In this document: piece after piece, positions 17,503 to 26,210 of the stretch
Position numbering within the stretch: position 1 is the first letter of the stretch
Layout: each line of letters starts with the position of its first letter
From: Rhodococcus sp. ARC_M6
Lineage (GTDB): Bacteria > Actinomycetota > Actinomycetes > Mycobacteriales > Mycobacteriaceae
Length of the DNA stretch: 64,000 nucleotides
NCBI RefSeq assembly: GCF_022810305.1
Contig: NZ_JALGQH010000011.1
Location: forward strand, 1 to 64,000
Direction of reading: 5' to 3'
Position numbers and translations under genes: made by a program
Notes under the pieces: generated by a model
Seen by the model: only the letters and a program-made list of their open reading frames with translations
The model's database searches: none
What the model was told of the DNA's origin: nothing

Positions 17503-17528
17503 GAATTCAAAACGATCGTTTCAAATTC
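17503..17528. promoter_or_regulatory. 26-base palindrome, candidate PaaX-type operator
   Basis: Eleven of thirteen base pairs are symmetric, with the perfect 12-base core AAACGATCGTTT at 17510-17521 and outer arms GAATT and AATTC. It sits in the 94-base gap between divergent starts, where it could control both the regulator and the hydrolase. Confidence 0.6.
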
Positions 17529-17545
17529 ATACGCTAGGTGGGAAG

Positions 17546-18601
17546 ATGGCAATGGATTCGGTGGGCGAGAGGAAGGGGAAATCGCGTTTGCCCAGGTGGG
17601 TGGTTACTCCACTGGCGGTTGTCGTCGTTCTGATCGTTGGCTTGGTGAGCTGGACGCTGTACCAGAACAACTACGACATCCGTGAGGAAAAAGTGATGAT
17701 CACTGGGGGATCGGTACCGCTTCCGGGAGTCCTGGCACTTCCTGAACAAGGTGACGGTCCCTTCGGACTCGTGGTTTTCGTTCACGGAGACGGGCCGATC
17801 GATGCAACACACGAGACCTTCTACCGGCCGCTCTGGGAATCGTTCGCAAAGGCTGGGTACGCGTCACTTTCATGGGACAAACCGGGGGTCAACGGGGCGC
17901 CGGGAAATTGGCTCGATCAGAGCATGGACGATCGGGCCGCGGAGACCGAAGCGGCAATCGAGTGGGCACGGGGACGCTCGGACATCGATCCATCTCGAAT
18001 CGGTCTGTGGGGTGCAAGTCAAGCAGGCTGGGTGATGCCCAAGGTAGTAAATCTCGATCCGGACGTCGCGTTCGTTATCGCCGTGGGCACCGCGATCAAC
18101 TGGCTCGAGCAAGGTGAATTCAACACCATTGCAGAACTTTCCGAGAGAAATGCGTCGACCGACGAGTTCGAGAAGGCACGCGTGGACCGAGCGAAAAACT
18201 TGGAACAGTTGGCACGTGATGCGTCGTTCGGCGATCTCGTGGCGTCCGGCGAGGCTACTGACGGTCTCACCGAAGATCGGTGGAATTTCATTCGGAAGAA
18301 CTACCGATCGGATGCCCGAGCCGATCTCGAAACCGTGGAAGTTCCGGTGCTCTTGATGCTCGGTGTCCACGACGTGAACGTCGACATTGCGGACACCGAA
18401 AGGGTGTACCGCGAATTGCTCGACTCACCAGGTCAATTGGTGGTCAAGAAGTATTCCGACGGGACTCATTCGCTGGTGAAGAAGAATCTCGAAGACTCGG
18501 AACTGATGTCGACGCTGGTGGCTATCCTCGCTCCTCGTTCGCTGTTCGTTCCTGGGTATCTAGCTGATCAGACTGCATTCTTGGAGGGAATTCATGGCTG
18601 A
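17546..18601 (+). CDS. membrane-anchored alpha/beta hydrolase
   Basis: 351 residues from ATG 17546 behind an AGGTGGGAAG site. One N-terminal transmembrane helix (WVVTPLAVVVVLIVGLVSW) suggests an anchor with the catalytic domain outside. The alpha/beta hydrolase core has LVVFVHGDGPID (oxyanion loop), the nucleophile elbow GLWGASQAGW with Ser in GASQAG, the acid in LGVHDVNVD and the His in DGTHSLVKK. It resembles the dienelactone-hydrolase/acyl-CoA-thioester-hydrolase-like group. Its last bases overlap the first codons of the pseudogene that follows. Confidence 0.85.
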   Translation: MAMDSVGERKGKSRLPRWVVTPLAVVVVLIVGLVSWTLYQNNYDIREEKVMITGGSVPLPGVLALPEQGDGPFGLVVFVHGDGPIDATHETFYRPLWESFAKAGYASLSWDKPGVNGAPGNWLDQSMDDRAAETEAAIEWARGRSDIDPSRIGLWGASQAGWVMPKVVNLDPDVAFVIAVGTAINWLEQGEFNTIAELSERNASTDEFEKARVDRAKNLEQLARDASFGDLVASGEATDGLTEDRWNFIRKNYRSDARADLETVEVPVLLMLGVHDVNVDIADTERVYRELLDSPGQLVVKKYSDGTHSLVKKNLEDSELMSTLVAILAPRSLFVPGYLADQTAFLEGIHG

Positions 18602-19510
18602 CGGAATCACTGTCGTCGCTCTGAGGGGTGCAGGTTCCATTGGATCGGCTGCAGTTCGTCTGGCTGCAACGTTACCGATCGTGATGTAGACGCTGCGGAG
18701 CGACTTTCAGTTGAACTGGCCCGGGCATCTGCGAAGGTCGAGGCTCGCCATGCCGACGTCACGGACAGTTGCACGCTAGGTGAATTGCTCGACGTCGCAG
18801 ACATAGTTCAACACCGTCGGACCGTTCTTCCGCTTTGGCTTCAGGATTCTCCTGGCGGCGATCGAGGCGAGGACTCACTATCTCGACATTTGCGACAACT
18901 GGGAACCAGCTGTCGACATGCTTGAATTGGACTGTGCTGCGCGAGAATCTGGAATCTGTGCGGTGGTCGGAATGGGCGCAAGGCCCGGGACAAGTAACCT
19001 TCTCGCCGCGATGGCAGTCTCACGATTGGACATGGTTGACGACCTTTACACAGCCTGGCCGGTATCGACATGGGCAGAATCAATCTCGACTCGGCGGCAG
19101 AAGAATTGGGGAGACCCTCGTGGGGCGGATGATCCGTGCTGCGCCTCGAATGTTCACGCGTGCCGGCCACGGATCCTTGCCGATATTCTTCGCCTCGGCG
19201 ACAGGGGCGCTCGAAGGGCGAGAGATACGCGTCGTGGCACGGATCGCAGACGAGTCGCCAGTATCGGATTTGTTGTCGGATATGGCCCGCGCGACCGGAA
19301 TCCCCTTGGTGCTGGGGCTCGCTCAGATTGGGTCTCGGATGACCGAAGGAATGATTTCGGATCGAGTCGGTGTGCATTCACCCGAGAGCGTCACCTATCC
19401 GGAAGCTCTGTTCACTGCGCTGGCGCGGTTATTCGATCGAGTCGACTGGAGGGAGATCGTCATTGTCGAATCCGAGTTCCGCAAGTCAGTTCTGGGTGTG
19501 CGATCCGATG
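18595..19510 (+). pseudogene. saccharopine dehydrogenase-family pseudogene with several frameshifts
   Basis: Recognisable protein text of a saccharopine dehydrogenase-like oxidoreductase is spread over changing frames. It begins with a Rossmann start (GAGSIGSAAVRLAA, from 18595), continues as VTDRDVDAAERLSVELA from 18671, then NTVGPFFRFGFRILLAAIEA from 18810 through VVGMGARPGTSNLLAAMA. A short segment beginning GIDMGRINLDSAAEEL follows from 19061, and a last long frame ends around RVDWREIVIVES. At least four frame changes are needed, and a stop lies in the first frame at about 18688. The gene was once translationally coupled to the hydrolase. Sequencing error cannot explain so many shifts easily. 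Confidence 0.8.
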
Positions 19511-19839
19511 CGACTTCGGATTTCGGCGTCGACGCGGTCTGCGTCTTTGGGGCTGAACGAGGGTGTCACGCGGCCGGTGAGGGTGAGTACCACTGCGGTC
19601 TCCTTCCACTGGCGTGACAGATCCAGGCTGTACCACGAGCTGAAATCTGTTGTTCCCCAAATTCGTAGGCGTCCGCTCAGCCACGACATGATTCCGAGGT
19701 CGACGGATTCGATCTGCGAGTACGGAACGAACTTACTGACAAACGGAAAGTAGTAGTGGCGGATCGTGACACCCTGATTGTCGATCCGAAGCGTTCGGTC
19801 CTCGTAGATTGTCGATGTCCCTGCGCTCACCGGGATCAC
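19486..19839 (-). CDS. hypothetical protein, PH-like small domain
   Basis: 117 residues without signal peptide or membrane helix, rich in beta-strand-like segments (RTLRIDNQGVTIRHYYFPF, YSQIESVDLGIMSWLSGRLR, WGTTDFSSWYSLD). The pattern of short strands followed by a terminal helix (DADRVDAEIRSRIG) is reminiscent of bacterial PH-like domains, but no motif fixes this. Its 3' end overlaps the end of the pseudogene on the other strand. Function unknown. Confidence 0.6.
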   Translation of the reverse strand: MIPVSAGTSTIYEDRTLRIDNQGVTIRHYYFPFVSKFVPYSQIESVDLGIMSWLSGRLRIWGTTDFSSWYSLDLSRQWKETAVVLTLTGRVTPSFSPKDADRVDAEIRSRIGSHTQN

Positions 19840-20075
19840 CCCGGTTCCTGTTCTTCGATGGCCTCGGAGCTCGCCTGTAAACCAACCATGCAGTCTCTAC
19901 TGGGACGTGGCGCCCGCGCCGGGCGTTATGGGTTTGCGGGCTGGTCGGCTCTGAGGCAACGAGATCGCCTACTGCGCCGGCGTTGTCGATCGCTGCCTGC
20001 GCCACCTCTTTTGCCGTGAGTGCGGTGAATTGCTCCGGCCCGCTGCCGAGTTCGATGATGTACCGCCGTTCTGGC
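19840..20075. other. intergenic region, no confident gene
   Basis: About 235 bases. A minus-strand frame across 19733-20005 (starting MAQAAIDNAGAVGDLV) has coding-like composition at its beginning but becomes unconvincing where it overlaps the PH-like gene. It may be a decayed gene end. Confidence 0.35.
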
Positions 20076-20675
20076 TCAGGCGAGCTGGAGCGTGGTCAGG
20101 CAGGTTGGGGCGTCGACGCTGGTGGAGATGGCTGTACTGGCTGCCCGGCCGTTATGTTCGACGGTGATGGTCGCTTCTACGTTTCGAGGTAGCCAGAGGC
20201 CGATGAACCCGTTGTCATAAGTGCTTGTTGTCGTGTCGACCAGCACTTCGTGGTCGGCGTTGTCGGTGACAATGACGCGAACCTCCTGGTTGCCGAGTTC
20301 GCCGAGGCAGGAGGTCAGGCTATGTCGGAAGCAGTTGTGCGTCTGCGAGATGTACGGTGCGACCGAAACGTAGAACTCGTCGACGGGAAGATCGACGACC
20401 GATTCGTTGCCCTTGCTGTCCGAGAGTTGGACATTCTCCGGACCAACCGACGCGATCAGGTCGCTGGGGCGGTCGGCAATGAGCATCGTGTCCAGTCGCT
20501 CGATCAGCTCGCGGGCATTCAGCCCGTCAAGGCCGTATGCCGTCAGTAGACTGCCGCCGGCAGGCTGCTGCTCCTCGGTGGCCGACGCGCAGCCGGTGAG
20601 AAGCAACGCTCCGACGAGTAGTCCGAGGATGGCCGTCCGGATGGTGGTGCTCGATCGGGGTCGCATGATCGTCAT
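20076..20675 (-). CDS. cueP: CueP-family periplasmic copper-binding lipoprotein
   Basis: 199 residues with a lipoprotein signal: basic start, hydrophobic AILGLLVGALL and lipobox LTGC followed by ASATEEQ. The mature part matches CueP: YGLDGLNARELIERLDTM, VDEFYVSVAPYISQTHNC, then FRHSLTSCLGELGNQEVRV with the conserved Cys and His residues that bind copper, and TYDNGFIGLWLPRN. CueP holds copper outside the membrane and aids copper tolerance and superoxide dismutase metallation in other bacteria. The start is ATG 20675 (alternative 20666). No copper ATPase or CueR is adjacent, but the next genes include a His-rich methyltransferase. Confidence 0.88.
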   Translation of the reverse strand: MTIMRPRSSTTIRTAILGLLVGALLLTGCASATEEQQPAGGSLLTAYGLDGLNARELIERLDTMLIADRPSDLIASVGPENVQLSDSKGNESVVDLPVDEFYVSVAPYISQTHNCFRHSLTSCLGELGNQEVRVIVTDNADHEVLVDTTTSTYDNGFIGLWLPRNVEATITVEHNGRAASTAISTSVDAPTCLTTLQLA

Positions 20676-20798
20676 CTTAGGACGGATACCCGGCACGGGT
20701 ATCCGGAGGTGGAGAGGGACGGACATCAGATCGGGCGAGCGCAGGCGCACTGTGTTGCTGCCAGGGTGCATTCGCCTTGCGTTGTTTCGTACGTTGCG

Positions 20799-21032
20799 TC
20801 AACTGTCGACGACCTCCGGTATGCCGGCGGGATCGACGGACCGGCGAAGGACCTTCCCGGTCGGTGTGACGATCATGGCCATCCCGGCGCCGATGAGTGC
20901 CCACAGTGCGGCGGTGAGAGTCGAAACGAATACGCCGGCCACTGTCAACGGCACTGCCGCGCTCACGCTGATGACGACATCACACTTGCTGTTTCGGCAA
21001 CGAACATTGCATGAATCGTGAAGTGTGCCCAT
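20799..21032 (-). CDS. possible small membrane protein
   Basis: From ATG 21032 this frame encodes 77 residues with a long hydrophobic part (VVISVSAAVPLTVAGVFVSTLTAALWALIGAGMAMI in pieces) and a polar tail ending PAGIPEVVDS. A GTG within the hydrophobic segment is an alternative start. It lies between CueP and the divergent methyltransferase. There is no clear ribosome site and no family assignment. Confidence 0.35.
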   Translation of the reverse strand: MGTLHDSCNVRCRNSKCDVVISVSAAVPLTVAGVFVSTLTAALWALIGAGMAMIVTPTGKVLRRSVDPAGIPEVVDS

Positions 21033-21042
21033 CCTGGAATGC

Positions 21043-21741
21043 ATGAGCCACGCACACCATGACCATGCACATGACAACCACGCACAGCACGATCACACGG
21101 AGACGACCGAGAACCCGTTCGCCAAGGCGGACGCACAATTCTGGAACTCGCTGTACGAGGAACGCGCTGCGCGCTGGAGCGGAAACCCCAACCCGCAGTT
21201 GATCGCTGAGGCATCCGATCTCGAGCCCGGTACCGCGCTCGATGTCGGCTGCGGCGAGGGCGCCGACGCTCTGTGGTTGGCGCGTCGTGGTTGGAAGGTC
21301 ACCGGCACCGATATTTCTTCGGTTGCACTCGGCCGTGCAAAGGAGCACGTCGAAGGTTCCGGCGTCGATATCGAGTGGCTCGAAGCCGACCTCACGAAGT
21401 GGGATTCGCAGGGTCGCTCGTTCGACCTGGTGTCAGCGCAGTTCTTCCACATGCTCGAACCTGCTCGCGGAGAACTGTTCCGGGCGCTCGGAGACCTAGT
21501 CGCTCCCGGTGGCCATCTGTTGATCGTTGGCCACTCGCCTCACGAGTCGCCCACGGAGCATCATCGGGCCATGCTGCATACGCCCGAGTACGTGGAGTCG
21601 CTGTTCGTCGACGGGTGGAAGCTGCTGGTCTCGGAGTTGCGGGAACGGGATCTCCCCGCAAACCCCGAGAAGATGCATCACACCACGGATACCGTTGTGC
21701 TGCTTCAGCGATTGAGTGCGAGTACCGACAGCAACTCGTAG
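21043..21741 (+). CDS. class I SAM-dependent methyltransferase with His-rich N-terminus
   Basis: 232 residues from ATG 21043. The first 20 residues are strikingly rich in His ([18 protein letters not shown]), suggesting metal binding. Then the Rossmann methyltransferase core follows: motif [21 protein letters not shown], the acidic turn VTGTDIS, motif [12 protein letters not shown] and [15 protein letters not shown]. It resembles the TehB/thiopurine-type small-molecule methyltransferases, some of which act on tellurite or other metalloids. Its 3' end overlaps the convergent ureohydrolase gene by 37 bases. Confidence 0.87.
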   Translation: MSHAHHDHAHDNHAQHDHTETTENPFAKADAQFWNSLYEERAARWSGNPNPQLIAEASDLEPGTALDVGCGEGADALWLARRGWKVTGTDISSVALGRAKEHVEGSGVDIEWLEADLTKWDSQGRSFDLVSAQFFHMLEPARGELFRALGDLVAPGGHLLIVGHSPHESPTEHHRAMLHTPEYVESLFVDGWKLLVSELRERDLPANPEKMHHTTDTVVLLQRLSASTDSNS

Positions 21742-22661
21742 GCGACGTGAGCCGCTGCGATACCGGTGATCTCGGCGTGGTCGTACGCCGGCGCAACTTC
21801 GACGATGTCGGCGCCGACCACGTTGAGTCCCACCAGCCCTCGTAGCGTGTTCAACAATTCGCGGGACGTCATGCCGCCCGCTTCGGGTGTGCCGGTGCCG
21901 GGAGCGTGGGCGGGGTCGAGCACGTCGATGTCGACGGATACATACACCGGGCCGCCGTCGAGACGCCTACGCATGCGCTCGACGATGCTGGCGACGCCGT
22001 CGACCTCGTAATCGTCGCTTCGGATTACCTGGAAGCCGAGGATCTTGTCGTCCTCGAGGTCCTTCTCGCTGTACAGCGGCCCACGAATGCCGATGTGCTG
22101 CGAGCGTTCCATATCGATGAGGCCCTCTTCGCTGGCGCGTCGGAAAGGCGTGCCATGGGTGAAGGGCTGGCCGAAGTAGGTGTCCCACGTATCGAGGTGG
22201 GCATCGAAGTGCAACACCGCGATCGGTCCGTGATCGCGCGCGAGTGAACGCAGGATCGGTAGGGCAATCGTGTGGTCACCGCCGAGAGTGAGCACGGAGG
22301 AACCGTCGGCGCGCAGATCTGTCACGGCTGACTGGATGGTCGTCAGTGCTTCCTGCATGTCGAAGGGGTTGACGCCGATGTCGCCGAAGTCGGCAACCTG
22401 CTGCGTAGCGAAGGGGGAAACCTTCAGTGCCGGGTTGTACGGTCGCAGCAGCTTGGAGGCGGCGCGGATGTGGCCGGGGCCGAAGCGGGCGCCGGGCCGG
22501 TAGCTGACGCCCGAATCGAACGGGATTCCGAGGATGGTCACGTCGGCGCGTGATACCTCGTCCAACCGCGGTAGACGCGCGAAAGTGGTCGGTTCGGCAT
22601 ACCGGGGGACGCGGGTGGCGTCGACGGGTCCGATGAATGATTCGGGATTGTTGGTAGCCAT
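21705..22661 (-). CDS. agmatinase-family ureohydrolase (agmatinase or guanidinobutyrase)
   Basis: 318 residues from ATG 22661. The two-manganese ureohydrolase motifs are complete: [24 protein letters not shown] and [20 protein letters not shown]. Family enzymes split urea from agmatine, guanidinobutyrate, guanidinopropionate or proclavaminate; the guanidino substrate is set by loops that cannot be judged by eye. The divergent XRE-cupin regulator and the amidase/monooxygenase pair beyond it suggest 4-guanidinobutyrate (guanidinobutyrase, giving GABA and urea), which would fit the arginine oxygenase pathway. That assignment is inference. Confidence 0.88.
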   Translation of the reverse strand: MATNNPESFIGPVDATRVPRYAEPTTFARLPRLDEVSRADVTILGIPFDSGVSYRPGARFGPGHIRAASKLLRPYNPALKVSPFATQQVADFGDIGVNPFDMQEALTTIQSAVTDLRADGSSVLTLGGDHTIALPILRSLARDHGPIAVLHFDAHLDTWDTYFGQPFTHGTPFRRASEEGLIDMERSQHIGIRGPLYSEKDLEDDKILGFQVIRSDDYEVDGVASIVERMRRRLDGGPVYVSVDIDVLDPAHAPGTGTPEAGGMTSRELLNTLRGLVGLNVVGADIVEVAPAYDHAEITGIAAAHVAYELLSVLALNR

Positions 22662-22732
22662 GCGGCGCTCGCCTGCTCTCGATTCGGCGCACACAGGGGC
22701 GCCTTCAGTGATGTAGCTCTCTGAGCAAGTAT

Positions 22733-22775
22733 GGTTTCCTCAAGAGGCTCGGTTGTCAACCCCTGTTTCCTCGAA
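22733..22775. promoter_or_regulatory. two GTTTCCTC repeats in the divergent speB-like/XRE promoter region
   Basis: GGTTTCCTCAAG begins at 22733 and TGTTTCCTCGAA begins at 22764, 31 bases (about three helical turns) apart. A third copy, inverted, lies at 23470-23478 before the amidase gene. They are candidate binding sites for the XRE-cupin protein encoded here. Confidence 0.5.
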
Positions 22776-22806
22776 GGGACAAGGCGGTCGTGAAGGAGTG
22801 GGTTCA

Positions 22807-23442
22807 GTGGCGAAGGTCAAGGACGTAGCGGAGTCCGTGGGTCCACGGATCGGCGCGAGGCTCAAAGCTGCTCGCCAGTCGAAGCGATTGACCCTCGACG
22901 ACCTGGCTGAATCCTGCGGCGTGACCAAGGGGTATCTGTCGAAACTCGAGCGCGATCACGTCAATGCGTCCGTCGCGACACTGATCAAAGTCTGTGCCGT
23001 CCTCGAGATCCCCGTCGGGTCCCTGTTCGAGAATGCGTCGGCCGGAGAAGTGGTGCGCGCCGACGCCAGGCCGCAGATCAGTTTCGGCGGCGAGAAGATG
23101 ACGGAGTTCCTGCTCACGCCGTCGAATGAGCGTCGTATCCAGGTGTTGCTCGGCGAGATCGAACCGGGTGGGGGAAGTGGTCAGGAGCCCTACAGCCTGC
23201 CGGTGGACGTAAATTTTGTTCACGTAATCGAGGGCGGATTGCGCGTATCGTTCGAGGGTGGGAGAACTGACCCGGACGGTGAATCGGTGGACGCGGAGGA
23301 TGTCGTTCTGGGGGCCGGGGATTCGTTCACGTTCACTCCTCGGCACAACCACAGCTTTCAGGCGGAAGGTGCGTCCTCGGCGAGGGTTCTGTGGGTTCTG
23401 AACCCGGCATTGCCGGAGGGGCCGCGGGTTTCCGTCTCCTGA
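22807..23442 (+). CDS. XRE-family regulator with C-terminal cupin domain
   Basis: 211 residues from GTG 22807, selected because GAAGGAG lies nine bases upstream; the frame is open to TTG 22753, but that would run through a putative operator. There is a helix-turn-helix at about 13-68 (IGARLKAARQSKRLTLDDLA, VTKGYLSKLERDHVNASVAT) and a cupin domain at about 125-205 (FVHVIEGGLRVSFEGG, LGAGDSFTFTPRHNHSFQ). This is the PuuR-like layout, which senses small metabolites such as polyamines. Position between ureohydrolase and amidase/oxygenase genes makes it the likely local repressor. Confidence 0.9.
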   Translation: MAKVKDVAESVGPRIGARLKAARQSKRLTLDDLAESCGVTKGYLSKLERDHVNASVATLIKVCAVLEIPVGSLFENASAGEVVRADARPQISFGGEKMTEFLLTPSNERRIQVLLGEIEPGGGSGQEPYSLPVDVNFVHVIEGGLRVSFEGGRTDPDGESVDAEDVVLGAGDSFTFTPRHNHSFQAEGASSARVLWVLNPALPEGPRVSVS

Positions 23443-23469
23443 GTTTGACCGACAGGCATGTTGACTTTT

Positions 23470-23478
23470 AGGAAACAA
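23470..23478. promoter_or_regulatory. inverted GTTTCCT copy before the amidase gene
   Basis: AGGAAACAA is the reverse complement of the TTGTTTCCT core seen twice at 22733-22775. It is flanked by two TTGAC sequences (23461 and 23482) that could be -35 elements. It lies about 90 bases before the amidase start. Confidence 0.45.
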
Positions 23479-23563
23479 GTGTTGACATGATTGCCGGCAC
23501 GGGGCACGCTATGAGTAGTCCCCGTCACATATTGGCGTCACGGAACTCCTGAAGGAGCGCACC

Positions 23564-24400
23564 ATGCCTGTCGATTCCGTCCGAGCCGGCCTGTTTCAGG
23601 GCCCTCTCACCTCGTCGGACGCATTTGCCTCGGTGGAATTCAACCTCGACGCCATCGCGTCGGCAGCTCAGGAGGCGGCGGCGTCAGGCGCACGTATCCT
23701 CGTGACTCCGGAGATGTCTGCGACGGGCTACGACATCGGCGAACTGGTGTTGCAGCGCGCCGAACCGGCAGACGGTCCGATCTTCGATTCCGTTGCCGAG
23801 ATTGCTCGGAATGCCGACATCGCCGTTGTGTACGGATATCCCGAACGGGTTGGCAGAGACATTTACAACAGCGTGCAGGCGGTGGGCCGCGACGGCCGAT
23901 CGCTTGCCAACTACCGCAAGACTCATCTTTTCGGAGCATTCGATCGTGGGCACTACACTGCCGGTGACACTTTGGTTGTCGGGTTCGATCTAGAGGGCCT
24001 CCGCTGCGGATTGCTGATTTGTTACGACGTCGAGTTTCCCGAAGCTGTCCGTGCACATGCCGACGCCGGCACTCAGTGGCTGATCGTGCCTACGGGACTG
24101 ATGATGCCCTTCGGACACATTGCGCAGCATGTGGTTCCGGCGCGCGCTTATGAAAGTCAGATGTATCTCACCTACGTCAACCGTTGCGGCGCCGAAACCG
24201 AACTGACCTACTGCGGGCTCTCGTGCGCGATATCTCCGGACGGTCGGGAATTGGCGCGCGCGAGCGATGGGCGGGAGCTTCTCTTCGCGGATATCTCGGC
24301 TGGTTCGCTGGCCCATTCCCGTTCTGTCAACACACATCTCGACGATCGACGGCTCGATCTATATTCCGATCTTCACACTTCCAGGGAGAACCGCAGATGA
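23564..24400 (+). CDS. nitrilase-superfamily amidase (DavA-like omega-amidase)
   Basis: 278 residues with the complete Glu-Lys-Cys triad: Glu50 in VTPEMSATGYDIG, Lys119 in NYRKTHLFG and Cys153 in LLICYDVEFPE. Overall text is close to Pseudomonas DavA, 5-aminovaleramide amidohydrolase (shared YGYPER, IYNSVQ, RKTHLFG, GLLICYD, EFPE). It would hydrolyse the primary amide made by the following monooxygenase: 5-aminovaleramide from lysine or 4-guanidinobutyramide from arginine. GAAGGAG precedes ATG 23564. The stop overlaps the monooxygenase start (ATGA), so the two are coupled. It may be controlled by the XRE-cupin protein. Confidence 0.9.
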   Translation: MPVDSVRAGLFQGPLTSSDAFASVEFNLDAIASAAQEAAASGARILVTPEMSATGYDIGELVLQRAEPADGPIFDSVAEIARNADIAVVYGYPERVGRDIYNSVQAVGRDGRSLANYRKTHLFGAFDRGHYTAGDTLVVGFDLEGLRCGLLICYDVEFPEAVRAHADAGTQWLIVPTGLMMPFGHIAQHVVPARAYESQMYLTYVNRCGAETELTYCGLSCAISPDGRELARASDGRELLFADISAGSLAHSRSVNTHLDDRRLDLYSDLHTSRENRR

Positions 24401-26085
24401 CCATTCCCGTAGCCCCGGACAGTTCCTCGGAACCCGGCACGCAGCCATCGCTCACCATGTTCGGGCCGGACTTCCCGTTCCCGTACGACGACTACGTGTC
24501 CAATCCGGCGGGCTTGGGTTCGGTACCCGATCTGGCGCTGGGAACCGAAGTTGCGGTCATCGGCGGAGGTCTGGCCGGAATGCTCGCTGCTTACGAACTT
24601 CTCAAGATCGGACTCAAACCGGTTGTCTACGAAGCGGATCAAATCGGTGGCCGGATGCGCTCGGTCGAATTCGACGGGCATCCGGGAGTTGTGGCGGAAA
24701 TGGGCGCGATGCGGTTCCCACCGTCGTCGACAACACTTTTTCACTACCTCGACCAACTGGGTCTGCAGACCGAAGAATTCCCGAACCCGCTCGCCGAGGT
24801 CACTCCCAGCACGGTCATCGACCTCAAGGGTGAGAGCCATTACGCGCACACCCTCGAAGATCTGCCACCGATCTACACCGAGGTGGCGCACGCCTGGCAG
24901 CGCACCCTCGAAGAGCATGCAGATCTGATTCCGTTGCAGCAGGCCATCCGTGACCGCGATACCGCGGAGATCAAGCGGATCTGGAACGACCTGGTGGTGC
25001 GGTACGACGATCAGACGTTCTACGGATTCCTGGCCGCATCGAAGCACTTCAAGTCCTTCCACATGCGGGAAGTGTTCGGGCAGGTCGGATTTGGCACGGG
25101 AGGTTGGGATACCGACTATCCCAACTCGATCCTCGAGATCCTTCGGGTGGTCATCACAGCTGCCGACGACGATCACCGCGGCATAGTCGGCGGATCGCAG
25201 CAGTTGCCGTTGCGGTTGTGGAACCGTGCTCCCCAGCAGTTGGTGCATTGGCCCGCCGGTACAACTGTCTCCTCGCTCAACGGGGGCAAGAGTCGGCCGC
25301 GCGTCACGGAACTACGACGCACCGACCCGGGGCGCTACACGGTGACCGATTCCGAGGGATACATCCGAACCTATGTGAGCGCTGTTGTCACAGTGCAGAG
25401 CTGGATGCTTCTCAACAACATTCGTTGTGACGACGATCTGTTTCCGATCGACCACTGGACAGCCATCGAGCGGACTCACTACATGGGGTCGACCAAGGTT
25501 TTTGTCCTCGTGGATCGCCCGTTCTGGAAGGACAAGGATCCCGTGACGGGGCGTGACGCGGTATCGATGACGCTCACCGACCGAATGAGTCGCGGTACGT
25601 ATCTGCTCGATCAGGGTGAGGGTAAGCCCGGTCTGATCTGCCTCTCCTACACGTGGTCCGACGACTCTCTCAAGCTGTTGGCACTCAACGCGACCGAGAG
25701 GATGAACATCATGCTGCGCTCGCTGGAGGAGATTTATCCGGGAGTGGATTTCCGCAGCCACATCATCTCCAGTCCGGTGACACTGTCCTGGGAAACCGAG
25801 CGTGACTTCATGGGCGCGTTCAAAGCGAATCTTCCGGGTCACTACCGCTACCAGGAGCGCCTCTTCTCCCATTTCGTGCAAAATGATCTGGAGCCGCGAC
25901 ACCGTGGCATCTTCCTCGCCGGTGACGATATTTCCTGGACAGCGGGTTGGGCCGAGGGCGCGATCCAGACTGCGATCAACGCGGTGTGGGGCGTCGTGAA
26001 CCATCTCGGCGGAGCCTCGCCGGCCGAGAATCCCGGGCCTGGCGACGTGTTCGCGGACCTCGCTCCCATCAGGTTGGGCGACTGA
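24397..26085 (+). CDS. flavin-dependent L-amino acid 2-monooxygenase (DavB-like)
   Basis: 562 residues from ATG 24397 (AGGGAGAA upstream, four-base overlap with the amidase gene). The FAD fold has VAVIGGGLAGMLAAYELL (GGGLAG at 56-61) and GGRMRS. It follows Pseudomonas lysine 2-monooxygenase DavB along its length: FGPDFPFPYDDY, NPAGLGS, EVFGQVGFGTGGWDTDYPNS, DRPFWKDKDPVTGRD, SMTLTDRMSRGTYL, LPGHYRYQERLFSHF and GPGDVF near the end. Such enzymes turn an amino acid into the shortened amide, CO2 and water. Lysine or arginine is the likely substrate; the linked ureohydrolase and GabT/GabD genes favour arginine, the sequence resemblance favours lysine. Confidence 0.9.
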   Translation: MTIPVAPDSSSEPGTQPSLTMFGPDFPFPYDDYVSNPAGLGSVPDLALGTEVAVIGGGLAGMLAAYELLKIGLKPVVYEADQIGGRMRSVEFDGHPGVVAEMGAMRFPPSSTTLFHYLDQLGLQTEEFPNPLAEVTPSTVIDLKGESHYAHTLEDLPPIYTEVAHAWQRTLEEHADLIPLQQAIRDRDTAEIKRIWNDLVVRYDDQTFYGFLAASKHFKSFHMREVFGQVGFGTGGWDTDYPNSILEILRVVITAADDDHRGIVGGSQQLPLRLWNRAPQQLVHWPAGTTVSSLNGGKSRPRVTELRRTDPGRYTVTDSEGYIRTYVSAVVTVQSWMLLNNIRCDDDLFPIDHWTAIERTHYMGSTKVFVLVDRPFWKDKDPVTGRDAVSMTLTDRMSRGTYLLDQGEGKPGLICLSYTWSDDSLKLLALNATERMNIMLRSLEEIYPGVDFRSHIISSPVTLSWETERDFMGAFKANLPGHYRYQERLFSHFVQNDLEPRHRGIFLAGDDISWTAGWAEGAIQTAINAVWGVVNHLGGASPAENPGPGDVFADLAPIRLGD

Positions 26086-26107
26086 TCGAACTGCAACTGC
26101 CGAAATG

Positions 26108-26145
26108 TCGTGCCCGATGGGGGTTGGTACTCCCATCGGGCACGA
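26108..26145 (+). terminator. strong hairpin after the monooxygenase gene
   Basis: A perfect 14-base inverted repeat (TCGTGCCCGATGGG and its complement, loop of 10) lies 22 bases after the stop. There is no T tract, so it may be a terminator of the GC-rich actinobacterial type or an RNA-stabilising stem. Confidence 0.65.
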
Positions 26146-26210
26146 CCTCTCTCCCGTGATCCACGCAACACTGAAAGGGTTCGGATCCAATAATTCCAGG
26201 AGGGTGTTCA

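Noticed and set aside
24184-24396. N-terminal extension of the monooxygenase frame
   Set aside because: It overlaps the 3' end of the amidase in another frame and has no homology; ATG 24397 has a ribosome site and begins the family-like text.
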